From the NCBI RefSeq assembly GCF_030272615.1, contig NC_081409.1:875058594-875122593 (forward strand): a stretch of 64,000 bases of DNA, read 5' to 3'. Source of the DNA: Cryptomeria japonica (taxonomy: Eukaryota > Streptophyta > Pinopsida > Cupressales > Cupressaceae). The position numbers and the translations under genes were made by a program. Under the pieces are notes generated by a model, which made no database searches, was not told where the DNA came from, and saw only the letters and a program-made list of their open reading frames with translations. Positions 12,179 through 23,830 of the stretch are shown here, one piece after another; the stretch's first letter is position 1, and every line of letters starts with the position of its first letter.

Positions 12179-13699
12179 TGTTATTTGTGAGGATCTGGTT
12201 ATTACTGAGAGGGGGGGTGATCAATAATAACAATAAACTTTAAAACTTTAACAACCACCAAAAACTTCTTTCAAAACAACTCATAAACAGTACCAGTAAT
12301 AACTAAAATCATACTATTGATCAGATTTATCAAACTGCTCATTTAAGTGTTCCATATCATGCATACAATAGAAAGATATCAACTTAACACAAAAGAAATC
12401 AAAAAACACATGAACACCAAGACTTTCACATAGAAACCCAAATGGGAAAAACCACGGTGGGAATTGGTACCCACGAGATTTTTGCACTCTTTCGGAATGC
12501 GCTCTGTTAGGAGCCTAGCTCGGTTAGGAGGTTACAACTATGCTCGGTTAGGAGTAGACCCTGTTAGGAGTCCCTCGGTTAAGGGATTTACCTCAGCCCT
12601 ATTAGGAGCTTTACTCTATTAGGAGTAACCTTGTGAAAAGATTTATAACCCAAGCTAATGAGTCACCCGATGAAGGGATTTATACAATCAGGCCTGTTAG
12701 GATCTACCCAGTTAAGGGATTTTGAATCTCCTGCGATTGTTAGGGAACAACAGATGTATGATCTGAAAATAGTACTCTCTTCTTGCTTGTATAGATCTTT
12801 TTTTGCTCCAATCTGCTTCTCTCTTGCAGACACACACACTGGTTCGACCACACACTCTTCTTTTGATCACCGACACTGTAAATCATCACAGACTTACCCT
12901 AAATAGACTTTTCAATTTAGTCGGTTACAAAACCCTAACCTCATACTAAGAGTTACATCATAGATCATCACAGATCTTTACAAGTCATTACAGGTCATCA
13001 TATAGATCATTACAACAAATTATAAATCAATTACAGTCATTGAATGATCACCGCACATCGATTCGATACACTTTCAAACCCTTAGCTCATTCTACTAAGC
13101 ACTTTGCTCATTCCCAAAAAATTCGCTCTTTGATCGCGCCAAAACAGCATCTTATCACTTCACACGGATTCAACCACGTCATCACCATCTTACAAACATA
13201 ATGTAATACACCGCCGAACTCAAAATCATTATCGGTTATAAGATATGAATATCGGTTCTTAAACCCTACTAAAACCCTACAGAAAATACATCATTCAATC
13301 ACAAACATGACTTCCGGTATCCAAAACATGATGCGGTTTGGTTCATAACCTCATTACAATGTTACAAACACATATTCCAAACCACAACACTAAATTTCTC
13401 ATCAATCTCAAGTTCCATTACTTAAGCATAACACATTTTCACATTTACCGGTTAAAGTCCTATTTTCCATTTAACTATCAAATCCATTCCATAGCTTTCT
13501 GGTCAATCATAGACGACTTAGATAACATGATAGAACAATGTAACCACAATTGCCATCAATGACAACACAAACTGATTATCAAGTCATCAAACAACATCTC
13601 AACTATATCATCACCAACAGTCCTTATGTCGATTCATCAATATCATTAACGGTTATGCCAATATCCATTCACATTATCAGTTATGCCAATATGCCAACA
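12179..13699 (-). repeat. 5' LTR of element B (minus orientation)
   Basis: The 1521 bp LTR reads on the minus strand from TGTTGGCATATTGGCATAAC (13699) to ATCCTCACAAATAACA (12179), next to the primer site. It carries the complement of the CCTAACAGG-type series (12500-12730) and of the C-tract near 12210. Its layout matches the LTRs of element A, so it is a related subfamily. No partner LTR is visible. Confidence 0.85.
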
Positions 13700-13719
13700 T
13701 CTACATCCTCAAAACGTAA

Positions 13720-13821
13720 GTGTGGATGCCCGAGGAAGTCGAGAAAGAGGCAAAGCTGATGCACACTATGGATAGGTTTCCCCCTGAAGACAACGATGAT
13801 ATTGAAGACCCAGAGGAGTAG
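13720..13821 (+). pseudogene. Short coding-like remnant, unrecognised
   Basis: A 33-codon open stretch begins VWMPEEVEKEAKLMHTMDRF and continues with an acidic tail ending in PEE and TAG. It is acidic and looks like the C-terminus of a protein. It starts 20 bp outside the B LTR. It may be the end of a retroelement polyprotein, but I cannot assign a family. Confidence 0.3.
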
Positions 13822-14437
13822 ATGGAGTAGGCTGAAGTGTCCAATGGGAAAGGAAAGGAAATCATTTTTGTGGCATAGTGCAGAAAACTATATGGTTTTT
13901 TGATATGTTTTGTTTAAAGCACATACATGTATAAAATAATAATCTCTAGCTTTAAGATATGTGGAGGGGGATACCTATTTTATTTTTAGCATGTTTAGAG
14001 AGGGGGGCATGTTTCTCAAAATCAACTAATACTGCAACTACATTATGAATCTTTGTTTTTGAAACACTTCGAAGGTGTAATGATTTTTTTTACTACGTAA
14101 TACAAAAATATCTATCGATCAAAAAAAAATGAGGCAAACTCGGGAAAGAGGGGAAAGATGCAACAAAAGAGTGAAAGAGATAGAAGAAAGAAAGAGAACG
14201 AGTTGACACAATGGTGGAAGAAAATTCAAAAGGAAAATGAAAGTGTGCCAAAGAGAGTGCGTTTAAGCATGTTGACGTGAGTGCAGTCGAAGGAAGAAAA
14301 GGGAAAAAGAGGGAATTGGAAGCCAAGGATGTCAAGAAAAATAAAAATAAAACTTGGTGGAAATTGATCTTAATCCTAAGGAAGTACTAGCAAATATGAA
14401 CCAATGCCAATTATTAATGAAACATCATCTCTAGAAA
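13822..14437. other. No gene recognised
   Basis: AT-rich sequence with purine-rich runs near 14100-14340. The open frame on the minus strand there is low-complexity (S, F, L) and I do not accept it as a gene. Confidence 0.4.
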
Positions 14438-15404
14438 GGTGATCCCACAAACTAGGTTACACTTTTTGGCCAAACTTAACATTGAAATCAGCATTTTGCA
14501 TTGGAGATCTCCACTTTCTAACACTTATAGTAGCTAAACCATTAAGAATTTGAAGATGAAATAAACTACTGATTTGTGAGATTTTTTGTGTAGATTCTAA
14601 ATATATTTTTTTAAAATTTAGAAATAAATGGTGGATATTTTTATAACTTTTAATAGCTTAATTTTTATAGTAATTAGCATTTTTTAGAAGTGATTTTTAT
14701 GATGTCATGCATAGAATTTTTTATAGAAAGAACAAAAAATTTAATTTTTAAAATATATATTTTTCACAATAATACCTAGTGTATGGATAATTTTTCATAA
14801 TTGTTTGTTGCATATATTGTTTTAGTTGATTTTTTAAGTCAAAGTAATTGAAATATGGATAGCTCGGTGTATGACATCATGCATAACTTTTTTTGTATGC
14901 ATTTAAATTAACATCTTCTTATTGTGTTCAAATGAGGATATCAATACCTAGAGAAAAGATATTTTCTACAATTTGTTTCTCTATTTTACTATTTTTCCAC
15001 ATTTGTGAAACAAAGACCTTAATGTTCAATGAAAAACCTACACTCATAAGAAATAAATAAATAAATATGATATAAAATATATTCAAAATTATACTTTTTG
15101 GGAAGCTTATAATAAGGGCTACATACTTACAAAAATAAAACTTCTAAATAATGAATTCATTTGAACCCCCAAAAGCTAATGTAAAAGCAATTTTTTGTCA
15201 TTATTTTGATAGTTGCAAAGGAGACTCCATTGCATGTATGATTTAAGTGTAGAGAAGTTCTATCAAAAAGAGATTGATCTGAGAGGCTTTTATTTAACCC
15301 TGTTCAATAAATTCCTTCAAATGAGAACTCTCAAGGCTTAAATCATTATATTCTCTAAAAAATAGGATGTACCAAAAAGTGTAACCTAGTATTATGGGAT
15401 CACC
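14438..15404. mobile_element. Non-autonomous DNA transposon with ~33 bp inverted repeats
   Basis: The left end GGTGATCCCACAAACTAGG, followed by TTACACTTTTTGG (14438-14469), is repeated in inverse at 15371-15404 with a few changes. The ~970 bp body is AT-rich and has no coding sequence. The flanks CTCTAGAAA (left) and CTCTAAATG (right) agree at 6 of 9 bases, which would suit a decayed 9 bp Mutator-type duplication, but this is weak. Superfamily not determined. Confidence 0.7.
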
Positions 15405-15701
15405 CTCTAAATGAAACTGTATATTGAACAAACATCATTATAGGCTCACTTTGATGGTTTTCACGCTCATAAAATTCACTTTAGTATTGTAAATTGTATC
15501 CCTCTACAATTTGGCATTCAATTTAGGCTTACTTTGGTGGTTTAACCTCATGCCCCTAATTCACAATTGATTGTGCTCAATCACTGACCTTGGTTTTAGC
15601 TCAGAAAGCTAAGACAATGGTGCCTAGTGTCATAGGCATCCTCCTAGACCATGGTGCCTAGTGTCATAAACCTTTTGGACTATGTTGCCTAGCACCCTAG
15701 T
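15405..15701. other. No gene; short local repeat
   Basis: The phrase TGGTGCCTAGTGTCATA occurs at about 15618 and again at 15653, with a third partial copy (TGTTGCCTAGCACC) near 15683. Nothing else recognised. Confidence 0.4.
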
Positions 15702-16515
15702 TGATGCAGGAGCATCCCCGGTTGACGAGCAATCTTGCATCAACCAAAAAAATATTTGTTTTCAGTTTTGTTCTTGTTCTCTGTTACAGTCTCTGTGTTT
15801 CTTCTAGAATTTTTTGGTAGTTGTTCATTTTTCATTGTGGATCAGATTTTTGGCTTCTAGGCTAATTCTTGTTCCTTATTCTTGATTTTCAGTTCATTTG
15901 GATTCTTTTCTGGCATGTTATTGCTTCTGAATTGTCTATTTCTTGATTCCCGACGCTGTTTTTGAGCTTAACAGCTAGTTGGAGATTTTTGTTCGTGCAA
16001 AGCGATTTCTTCGCTTGTGAATCTGTTTGGTATCATGTTTGATGTTCCTTGGCCCTTGGTCGACCTTCCTTGGTGGTCTGCACTTCATTTGCATTCTTGG
16101 TAGAGGAGATCTTCACGCTTTGGGTCTAACCTATTTTACACATTTCATTTTTCTGTCATTGGGGAATGTAATCTTTTGCGACCGACCCGGATGTGTTCCG
16201 GATGCTATATATGCTGTTGTATTTGATCCTTTGGTACACAAGGAAGATAGATGATGTATTAGATTGGTGATTTGTAATTTAAACTCATTTGGGGTTGCAG
16301 ATGATTGTAATCTGAAATATATGATGTAACTGGTCCTGCAAGAATGTTTTGAATTCCAAATGTTGTCGATTGATTTATGATATATATATATATATGATAT
16401 TGCATATGTTTGATTTTGCATTTTCTCTGAGTTGTTGTTGCTTTCGTTATGTTACTCTTGTTGCATGATCTGGACTATTCTCTTTGAGGGCCCTTTGGAA
16501 CATGGTTGCGTTAGA
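15702..16515 (+). repeat. Probable Ty3/gypsy 5' LTR
   Basis: It begins TGATGCAGGAGCATCCCCGG and is followed by TGGTATCAAAGC at 16516-16527 and then a gypsy gag. The right border is uncertain: it may end at ACA (16502) or just before the primer site. A (TA)n run lies at 16379-16395. No second LTR is in the window because the gag is cut by element C. Confidence 0.65.
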
Positions 16516-16527
16516 TGGTATCAAAGC
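16516..16527 (+). promoter_or_regulatory. Primer binding site of the gypsy element
   Basis: TGGTATCAAAGC, one mismatch from the initiator tRNA-Met type site, lies between the LTR and the gag leader. Confidence 0.7.
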
Positions 16528-16678
16528 TAGTTGCAAACCTTGAGGCATTCCTTTGGGTGAACAGATCACCGATTTGAGGTAGGCTACGACTGTGTTCAAT
16601 AGATCATCGATGGAGAGGCAATTGAAACCTTGTAGTTAGATTGTTGAGTTGAGGTATTCGCACCGAAGAAAGGAGGAG

Positions 16679-17093
16679 ATGTTGACGAGGAGGATGAACC
16701 CTAGAAGGGTAGAGCAGATGATGGAGGATTTCAAGAATGAGATGAGGAATAAGATCTGAAACGCGCTGGCTAGTTTGCAAGGGAATCTGGAATCGGAGGA
16801 TGAATATGAAGAGGCTAGAGAAGAGCTTGAGGCCAAAGAAGCTAAAGGACCGGTAGATGAAGGTGAAGAAAGATTCCATAGAGCAGTGGCACAAGTAAGC
16901 AAATTTCACAAAATTGAGGTTTCTAACTTTTCGAGTTTGTTGAATCCGGAAGACCTAATAGACTACATCGAAGAGTTGGAGGACTATTTCAAGTTAGAAG
17001 ATGTTAAGGACCCACAGAGAGTCTAGTTAGCATAAACTAAGTTGAAAGGGCATGCTGCTGCTTTATGGTGGAAAGAGTTGCAGAGAGATAGAG
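16679..17093 (+). pseudogene. Ty3/gypsy gag fragment
   Basis: ATG at 16679 opens MLTRRMNPRRVEQMMEDFKN, then a stop. From 16775 an acidic helix leads into FHKIEVSNFSSLLNPEDLID and YIEELEDYFKLEDVKDPQRV, followed after stops by LKGHAAALWWKELQRDRV. This is the Retrotrans_gag capsid signature of plant gypsy elements (NPEDLIDYIEELEDYF and LKGHAAALWW). It ends abruptly at 17093 where element C is inserted. Three stops show that it is dead. Confidence 0.85.
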
Positions 17094-17095
17094 TG

Positions 17096-18429
17096 TGTTG
17101 GAATCAATGAGCAGTAAGAGGGGGGTGAATCAGTGTTCCAATATTTTACAAATTTATTATACTGTTTCTTCAACCACTGAATGCAAATAACTGAAAGCAA
17201 AGTGCAGAAACAAAAACCAAATATTTTAGATAGTTCAGATAACCGAAAGACAACTGAGAGGGGAGTGGGTTGAATTAGTTGTCACAGATTACAGGAACAT
17301 TCAGCAATTAAAACTTTAATACCGGAACCCAAAACAATAATACCGGAATAACAGTTAATCAATTAAGCATAAACAATAATCACAAAATGAAAAAGCCATC
17401 CACACAACACCAAGATTTGTACATGGAAAACCACGGTGGGAAGCCTACCCACAGTCAGATAATACTTCTACAATAAGTATGTCAATTACAATGATGGGGC
17501 CTACACTTGCAAGAAGGCCAACAGCCTAAAGCACATTGCTCATCACAAAAGGAGCCTCACTGACTACATAGAAATCCAGACTACAATGTAGGGAAGTGTT
17601 GAACTGCAAAAGATAGCATCTCCTATGCCTGAGTACAATTTCGGTTAAGCTCAATACCGAAAGACTAAATCATATTACATAAATCCAATTCGATCTCCAA
17701 TAATCGACCAACTCCTCTGCCTAAATGATATTACATTTATTCGCACATTACATTCCTTGACCATAACCTCTTACATTAACCATGATGATCTACAATGAAA
17801 TCTTACATCAATTTATACAAACTCTCGACCATAACAATCAGGTCAGCCACCAGACAATAAACCAATTACATAATTACAAACCATGTCAGCCTTAGACCAA
17901 ACAAATAATATCATCACATAAGACATCCTGGAAATGCATCAATAGGTCATATCCACACGTTACATTAAAGTCGATCCATAACCTAGATCAACCGGGATCA
18001 AGTATAAGTCCACACGCTTCAGCAATGATCTCCAAACGCCAAGTCTCGAACATGATCACCAACAGCATCCTGAAACTCCATCAGAAGCTACACCAACACC
18101 ACTTATGTAATTCATCAAAGATCTCCATCAAAATCTCTACCGGTGAAACCCTCATCGGAACCAGAAACCAATCTTCTAAGCAAGCGAGATAGCATCCAAT
18201 CACCGGACCAAAACCAATTGACCAAATATGAGTATAAGTATCATGAACAAGCCAATTCCATCACCAGACTATACCGGAGCCTACCGAATCATACCGGATC
18301 TAAGTTAACCAGAAACCACTTAACCTACCGGGACCAGAAAGGTGTCGGTAAAGAATCCAAACAACTAGTGTTGACATCAATGACAAAACATCAATGCAAC
18401 ACATAATCAATTCCACCAAATGGCCAACA
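17096..18429 (-). repeat. 3' LTR of element C
   Basis: Minus-strand reading begins TGTTGGCCATTTGG at 18429, right after the polypurine tract, and ends ATTGATTCCAACA at 17096. Near its end is the complement of the C-tract (GAGGGGGGTGAATCA on the plus strand near 17117), the same U5 motif as in the other LTRs here. The 1334 bp length is like that of elements A and B. Flank on the left is GAGTG; the right-hand copy is not visible. Confidence 0.85.
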
Positions 18430-18797
18430 ATCTCCCCCTTTGGCATTTATGGCAACACTAAATGTGAGAAACATCTAAATACTAAGAAATGTCAAACAAG
18501 TCTCCCCATGTGGAAGACAGCCAACAATCACCCGTATATAGCTCTGAATATCTCTCCCTTTTACTTTTCATATCTCTCCCCCTGTTACTTTTTCTTTTTC
18601 TTTCTTTATCTTTTTCACATCAATATCTCTCCCCCTTTGACATCAATGTCAGAAATCTAACAGAAATATCAAAGTAAAAACATAAGCCTCTGAATCTCAA
18701 AGCTGACTACTCCCCCTGAGCAGTAGCATCCCACATTAGTGCTGGAATGAATAATATTTCAGATAGTGCATATCGGACTGATGCCAAACTGCATCAA
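18430..18797 (-). other. Element C 3' UTR with polypurine tracts
   Basis: Next to the LTR the minus strand reads AAAGGGGGAGAT, the expected plus-strand primer tract. Similar tracts recur near 18577-18590 and 18628-18640 (TCTCCCCCTTTGACATCAA on the plus strand), with a pyrimidine-rich TTTCTTTTTC run between. No gene. Confidence 0.7.
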
Positions 18798-19190
18798 TCA
18801 AGTCTCTACCGGAGGGGCAGAAACTCTTAGTCTGTCTCTCAGGCACTCAAATGATTCCTTGGATAAAGGTTTAGTGAAAATATCTGCAATTTGTTCTTTA
18901 GTGTTCACATAAACCAGTCTAACTTCATTTGCTTCCACCTTCTCCTTCAAAAAGTTATACTTGATAGATATGTGCTTTGTCTTAGAATGAAATACCAGAT
19001 TCTTTGATATATCAATAGCAGCAGAGTTATCACAGTGGATAACTACCGATACATCACAATCCACCTTTATATCCTTCAACATTTGCTTCATCCATAAAAC
19101 TTGTGTACAGTTAGTAGCAGCAACAACATACTCAGCTTCAGCGGTAGATAAAGAAGTACATGAATGTTTCTTGCTGATCCATGAAACCAA
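18798..19190 (-). pseudogene. Element C RNase H
   Basis: MVSWISKKHSCTSLSTAEAEYV, then IHCDNSAAIDISKN and KEQIADIFTKPLSKESFECL mark copia RNase H, which removes RNA template during reverse transcription. It is in frame with the RT at 19574-19194 but separated from it by a stop. The acidic residues of the TDVDWAE block (just upstream), the AEAEYV block and the CDN block are present. Confidence 0.88.
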
Positions 19191-19193
19191 CTT

Positions 19194-20220
19194 CTATCCA
19201 AGAAAGAAAGCTCCACTGGAAGTAATTTTCCGGTCATCAACATCTTCAGCCCAATCAACATCTGTATATGCACATAAAGTAAAGTTATCATCCTTAGGGT
19301 ACCATAAGTCATATTCTAATGTACCTTGCAAGTATTTAAAAATCCTTTTTACCCCCATCTCATGATTTTCTCTAGGATCACTCTGAAATCTTGAAACAAT
19401 ACAAACAACATTCATAATGGCAGGCCTAGTCTGAGTCAAATAAACCAAACCTCCAATCATAGATTTGTATCTTGTAGGATTTACCAGTGCAGAAACATCT
19501 TTTCTTGTCAATTTCTCACTTGTAATCATAGGATTACTTACCGGTTTAGAATCTCCCATACCAAATTTCTTCAATAATTCCTTAGCATATTTAGTTTGAC
19601 AGATAAAAATACCTTTGTCAATCTAAGTAATCTGCAAACCTAAGAAAAATTTCATCTCACCAATCATAAACATCTCAAATTCTTTCTCCATATTCTTAGA
19701 AAATTTTATGCATAATTTATCATCACCTCCAAAAATAATGTCATCAACAAATACTTCAACAATCAGTATATCATTATCATTGATTTTATAATATAAATTA
19801 CTATCACCATTGTCTTTAGTACAACCAAGCTTCAAAAAATATTTATCCAACCTTGCATACCAAGCTCTAGGTGTTTGGTTCAATCCATATAAAGTTTTCC
19901 TTAACCTACAAACCATATTTGTATCATCTGATAGTGAAAAACCATCAAGTTGCTCAATATAAACTTCTTCATCAAGATCCTCATTCAAGAATGCACATTT
20001 AACATCCATCTGATAAACCTTGTAGTTTTTATAAGCAGCATAGGCAAGAAATAATCTTACAGCTTCAATCCTAGCTACAAGTGCAAAAGTCTCTTCATAA
20101 TCAATTCTTTTCTTCTAAGAATATCCTTTACAAACCAATCTAGCCTTATTCCTTATAACTTGACCATCCCCATTCAATTTATTCCTAAAAACCCATTTAG
20201 TTCCAATAACATTTTTATTT
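19194..20220 (-). pseudogene. Element C reverse transcriptase
   Basis: The minus frame holds [14 protein letters not shown] near 20190, MDVKCAFLNEDLDEEVYIEQ at 20009-19950, TLYGLNQTPRAWYARL and the catalytic VFVDDIIFGG near 19755. It then runs through SMIGGLVYLTQTRPAI to TDVDWAEDVDDRK. Stops near 20113 and 19621 interrupt it. The frame differs from that of the integrase C-terminal part, so there is a frameshift near 20225. Confidence 0.88.
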
Positions 20221-21499
20221 TTAGGTCGGGGAACCCAAAGTCCATGTTTTATTTTTCTCAATCTGATCTAATTCTTCTTCTATAGCTTTTAACCAATGTT
20301 CATCTTTACATGCTTCAATTACTGATACGGGTTCTACTTGTGAAATTAAACATACCTCATTAGCTATCAGTCTTCTTCTTGTCATCACTCCATTTCTCTT
20401 ATCCCCAATGATTTGATCTTCAGAAAGATTCAATCTCACATACCTAGGGGTCTTCTGGCATTCTGTTCCTCTTCCCTGTTCTTCAATTATTGTAGAATTA
20501 TGTGATGTTGTTGGAGTAACCGGTTCAACTCTCTGTTCCAGTAAAGGTGCTACCGGTTCAAATATAATCATTTCCACTGTCAATTCCTTCTCATAAACTC
20601 TGATTTGACTTTTGTTCAGCTCATCTACTTTGACATTAGCACTCCACAATTCTCTGCAATCTCTTGTTATAACATCTATATGTTTTGTTTTCATTAGAAT
20701 AACCAAAAAATATGCCTTCATCCCATCTATGATCAAATTTCCCAATAGTATCATCTCTCTTGATATAGCATTTACTACCAAAAATTTTGAAATACCTAAC
20801 TGTAGGTGTATTGTCAAATCATAATTCATAAGGTGTCTTACCGGTTTCTCCTTTGATATATACTTTGTTGAATGTATAAACCGTTGTACTCATTGCTTCT
20901 CTCCAATAGCTATAAGGTAGATTAGCTTTCATCATCATTGTTCTAGCAGCATCCAAGATAGTTTTGTTCTTCCTTTCCACAACTCCATTTTGTTGAGGTG
21001 TCCAAGGAGCAGAAAATTGTCTTCTTATACCATGCTTGTCACAAAAGTTATTAAACTCACCAGATGTGAAGTCTCCACCATGATCTGATCTCAAACATTT
21101 AATCTTCAATCTTATCCCAAGTTCCACTTTAGCCTTAAAAATTTTAAACTTTTCAAATGCTTTAGATTTTTCTCTCAGAAAAGTAACCCACGTCATTCTA
21201 AAATAATCATCAATGATTAACATGAAATATCTATCACCATGAAAACTTTTAACTCTAGCAGGGCCACACAAATCACTATGAATAAGATCAAGAACATCAT
21301 TTGATTTATCTTGTATGCTCTTAAAAGAGGTTTTGACCTGTTTGCCCATTTGATATTCTTTACATACTGGATTAAAGGGCTTCATAATCCTAGGTATATC
21401 CCTAATTGCCTTAGTTGAACTGATCTTCACAATACAATCAAAATTCACATGACACAGTATTTTATGCCATAGCCAACTCTCATCAATCTGTGTAATCAA
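20221..21499 (-). pseudogene. Element C integrase and linker
   Basis: The zinc region WLWHKILCHVNFDCI with CKEYQMGK is near 21480-21350. The three catalytic residues are intact: Asp in HSDLCGP (about 21270), Asp in CLRSDHGGDF (about 21090) and Glu in VVERKNK (about 20980). At about 20825 the frame changes, and the C-terminal part plus linker (TPRYVRLNLSEDQIIGDK) continues to 20221. Apart from that shift the catalytic core is open. Confidence 0.88.
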
Positions 21500-21762
21500 A
21501 CATGTCTTCTCACCAGAGTTTAAATGAAATATATTACCTTTTGTCTATGTACCGATTGCAATCTCCAAGCCAAGTCTGTTAATGATTTTGCATTTTTCAT
21601 CCTTGAACTGCAATTGAAATCCCTTATCTACCAATTGTCCTACAATCAAAAGATTATGCTTCAAACCTTCAATATAATAAACATTGTCAGTATTGTTCTT
21701 ACCATCCAATGATATAGTTCATTTTCTTTTGATCATACATGTCTTGTCATCTCCAAATCTAA

Positions 21763-22067
21763 CTAGACCACCATCATATTCTTGCAAAGACAGAAATTCC
21801 CTTTATCTCCAGTCATATGATGTGAACAACCATTGTCAATTACCCATTCATCCTTGTCCTCAATTTTAGCAGCAAGTGTCTTCTCTTCAGGTACATTCTC
21901 TTCCAGTGTTGGATCATCTTCCTTGATAGCCAGGAACACCCATTCCTTCCTATTGACGAATCCACTAGCAGAGTCTTTTGTCGACTCATCATCTGAATCA
22001 GTAATGTCTTCCACATCCGCTATGTAACATGATTTATCTCTATTTTTTTTGTACTTATATTTATTAT
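21763..22067 (-). pseudogene. Element C gag end and protease
   Basis: The minus strand from 22060 reads NRDKSCYIADVEDITDSDDE, the spacer found after gag in this family, and then WVIDNGCSHHMTGDKGNF. The catalytic triad D-S-G appears as D-N-G. A frameshift separates it from the integrase. Gag proper is missing beyond 22067. Confidence 0.8.
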
Positions 22068-23002
22068 AAAATTGGATATATCGAAGGCTTATGACAATGT
22101 GGATTGGCGATTCCTATGCAAGATCATGCAAAGCTTTTGGCTTTAATAATCAATGGATTAACTGAGTCTTTGAATGCATATCAACCCCAAAATTCTCAAT
22201 CCTCATAAATGGGACCCCTGAAGGTTACTTTTCTTCCTCCAAAGGGATCAAACAAGGAGATCCATTGTCTCCATTCCTTTTCATCATAATGACGGAAGCC
22301 TTTGGAAGAACAATCAAAGATATGCTACTCATCAACATTTTGCAGATGACAATCTTTTGCTACGAGCAGCCAAAGTCAGATAAGATTCACACTTTTCAAA
22401 ATCTTTTAACATCGCATGCTAAAGCCTCGAGTCAGGTAGTCAACAAAGAGAAATCAGAAATCTACTTTTTCTCAACCCCTCCAACTTCAAAAAGAAGGAT
22501 TTTGAAAATTTTGAACTACAAAAAGGGTTGTCTTCCTTGTGTTTATTTGATAATTCCAATAGACAAAGGCTTAAGGAACTCGAAACTATGGGATCCTGTG
22601 AAATCTAAATTGGATCAGAGCAGCAATTCATGGAAAGGAAAGTGGCTTTCATGGGCTTGTAGGTTGGTAATGCTCCAAGCTGTCATATCAGCCTTACCCA
22701 TCTACCTTCTATCATTTCTTGCCCTCACGGCAGGGATGAATTCTTTCATTATTCAGAAAATGAGAAATTTTTTCTGGCAAAACACGGAGGAAAATCACAG
22801 AATTGCCCTTATAGCATGGGATACAGTTAGTAAACGAAAGGCTTTAGGTGGCTTGGGGATTCAGAATCAGCTCCTCGAAAACCAAGCTCTTGGGGCCAAG
22901 CTCGTATGGAAAATGGTTAAAGATCCAAAAGCAAGATGGGTGAGATTAATGTTAGCTAAATATCTCTCAAGAAAGAGACCCTATTCACTTCATGAGAGCT
23001 AG
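22068..23002 (+). pseudogene. LINE reverse transcriptase domain
   Basis: Blocks in order: DISKAYDNVDW, ILINGTPEGYFSSSKGIKQG, DPLSPFLFIIMTEAFGR, HQHFADDNLLLRAA, then the thumb with NSWKGKWLSWACRLVMLQAV and GGLGIQNQLLENQALGAKLV. The FADD block needs a frame change near 22325 and there is an earlier stop near 22145. A LINE RT primes on nicked target DNA. The residues of the active site are still readable. Confidence 0.87.
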
Positions 23003-23106
23003 TAACCCGCCAAAGGGGTCAAGGATATGGAACTTTATATGCAAAAGCAAATCTTTCGTGACAGATTATACCTCCTAGGAGTTCGTGATGGCTCCTCAAG
23101 CCTTTT

Positions 23107-23640
23107 TTGGGAGGACCCTTAGGGGGTTACCCAAGCATAGACATTTCTATCTCAATTCCGACAACTAGATCTTGGTTAAAACAAAATTGGGGCAACTATA
23201 TTAGAGATTATATGGTCCTTCCTGCAAAGGCTTCTCCCTTTGGATGGTCGTGGAATAACTTAGATGGCCTCCCTCTCCCCAAAAATGAAATTGAACAACT
23301 CCTTCAGGTTCTCAAGGAGAGGCAATTGGTATTTAGAAAAGGTGTGGACTCTCTTATTTGGGCCCCTTCTAAATCAGGTCAGTACAACGTTAAGGAAGGT
23401 TACAACCTTCTTGCAAATAAAGTTGCTCACAATGACCTCGGAATCCCTCAAGCTTTTCTGGAGTAGCAAATTAATTCCTAAAGCAGGGGTCTTTCCCTGG
23501 CTTGCTATCAAAAAAAGGATTCTAACAACTGAGAAATTTAGGAAAATGGGCTATGAAAGCCCCTCAAGATGTGTTCTTTGTAAAGCTCACGAGAAAATAG
23601 CGGACCATCTCCTCAACTGCCCTTTCCCTGCAAAATGCTA
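23107..23640 (+). pseudogene. LINE zf-RVT zinc-binding region
   Basis: PSKSGQYNVKEGYNLL is followed, in another frame from 23470, by PKAGVFPWLAIKKRILTTEK and C-x2-C...H-x4-C (CVLCKAHEKIADHLLNC). This is the zf-RVT domain that follows RT in plant LINEs. One frameshift near 23460 and a stop at 23461-23466 break it. Confidence 0.8.
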
Positions 23641-23830
23641 GAGGTGGTTATGCGCCAAGCTAGGATGGATTTCAGCTCTCCCCAATGACATTGTCTCCCT
23701 CTTCCAAGGCTGGCCTATCAGACCAAAAGATGGAGTGCTCAGTTACCTTTAGGAAATTATTCCATCTATTCTTTTATGAGAAGTATGGAAAGAGCATAAT
23801 AGGAGAATCTTTGACAATAAAGCTAGGAAC

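Larger units (their letters stand above)
17096..22067 (-). mobile_element. Ty1/copia retrotransposon C, 5' part missing
   Basis: In minus orientation it has protease (22064-21763), integrase (21499-20819), RT (20829-19194), RNase H (19190-18798), a polypurine tract (18442-18430) and one LTR (18429-17096). It is inserted in the gypsy gag ending at 17093. Gag, primer site and 5' LTR are absent: the sequence breaks at about 22067, where a LINE begins. Three frame changes plus stops make it inactive. Confidence 0.88.

Noticed and set aside
14093-14335. Minus-strand frame rich in S, F and L
   Set aside because: It is the complement of a purine-rich low-complexity tract; no domain and no splice or start context.
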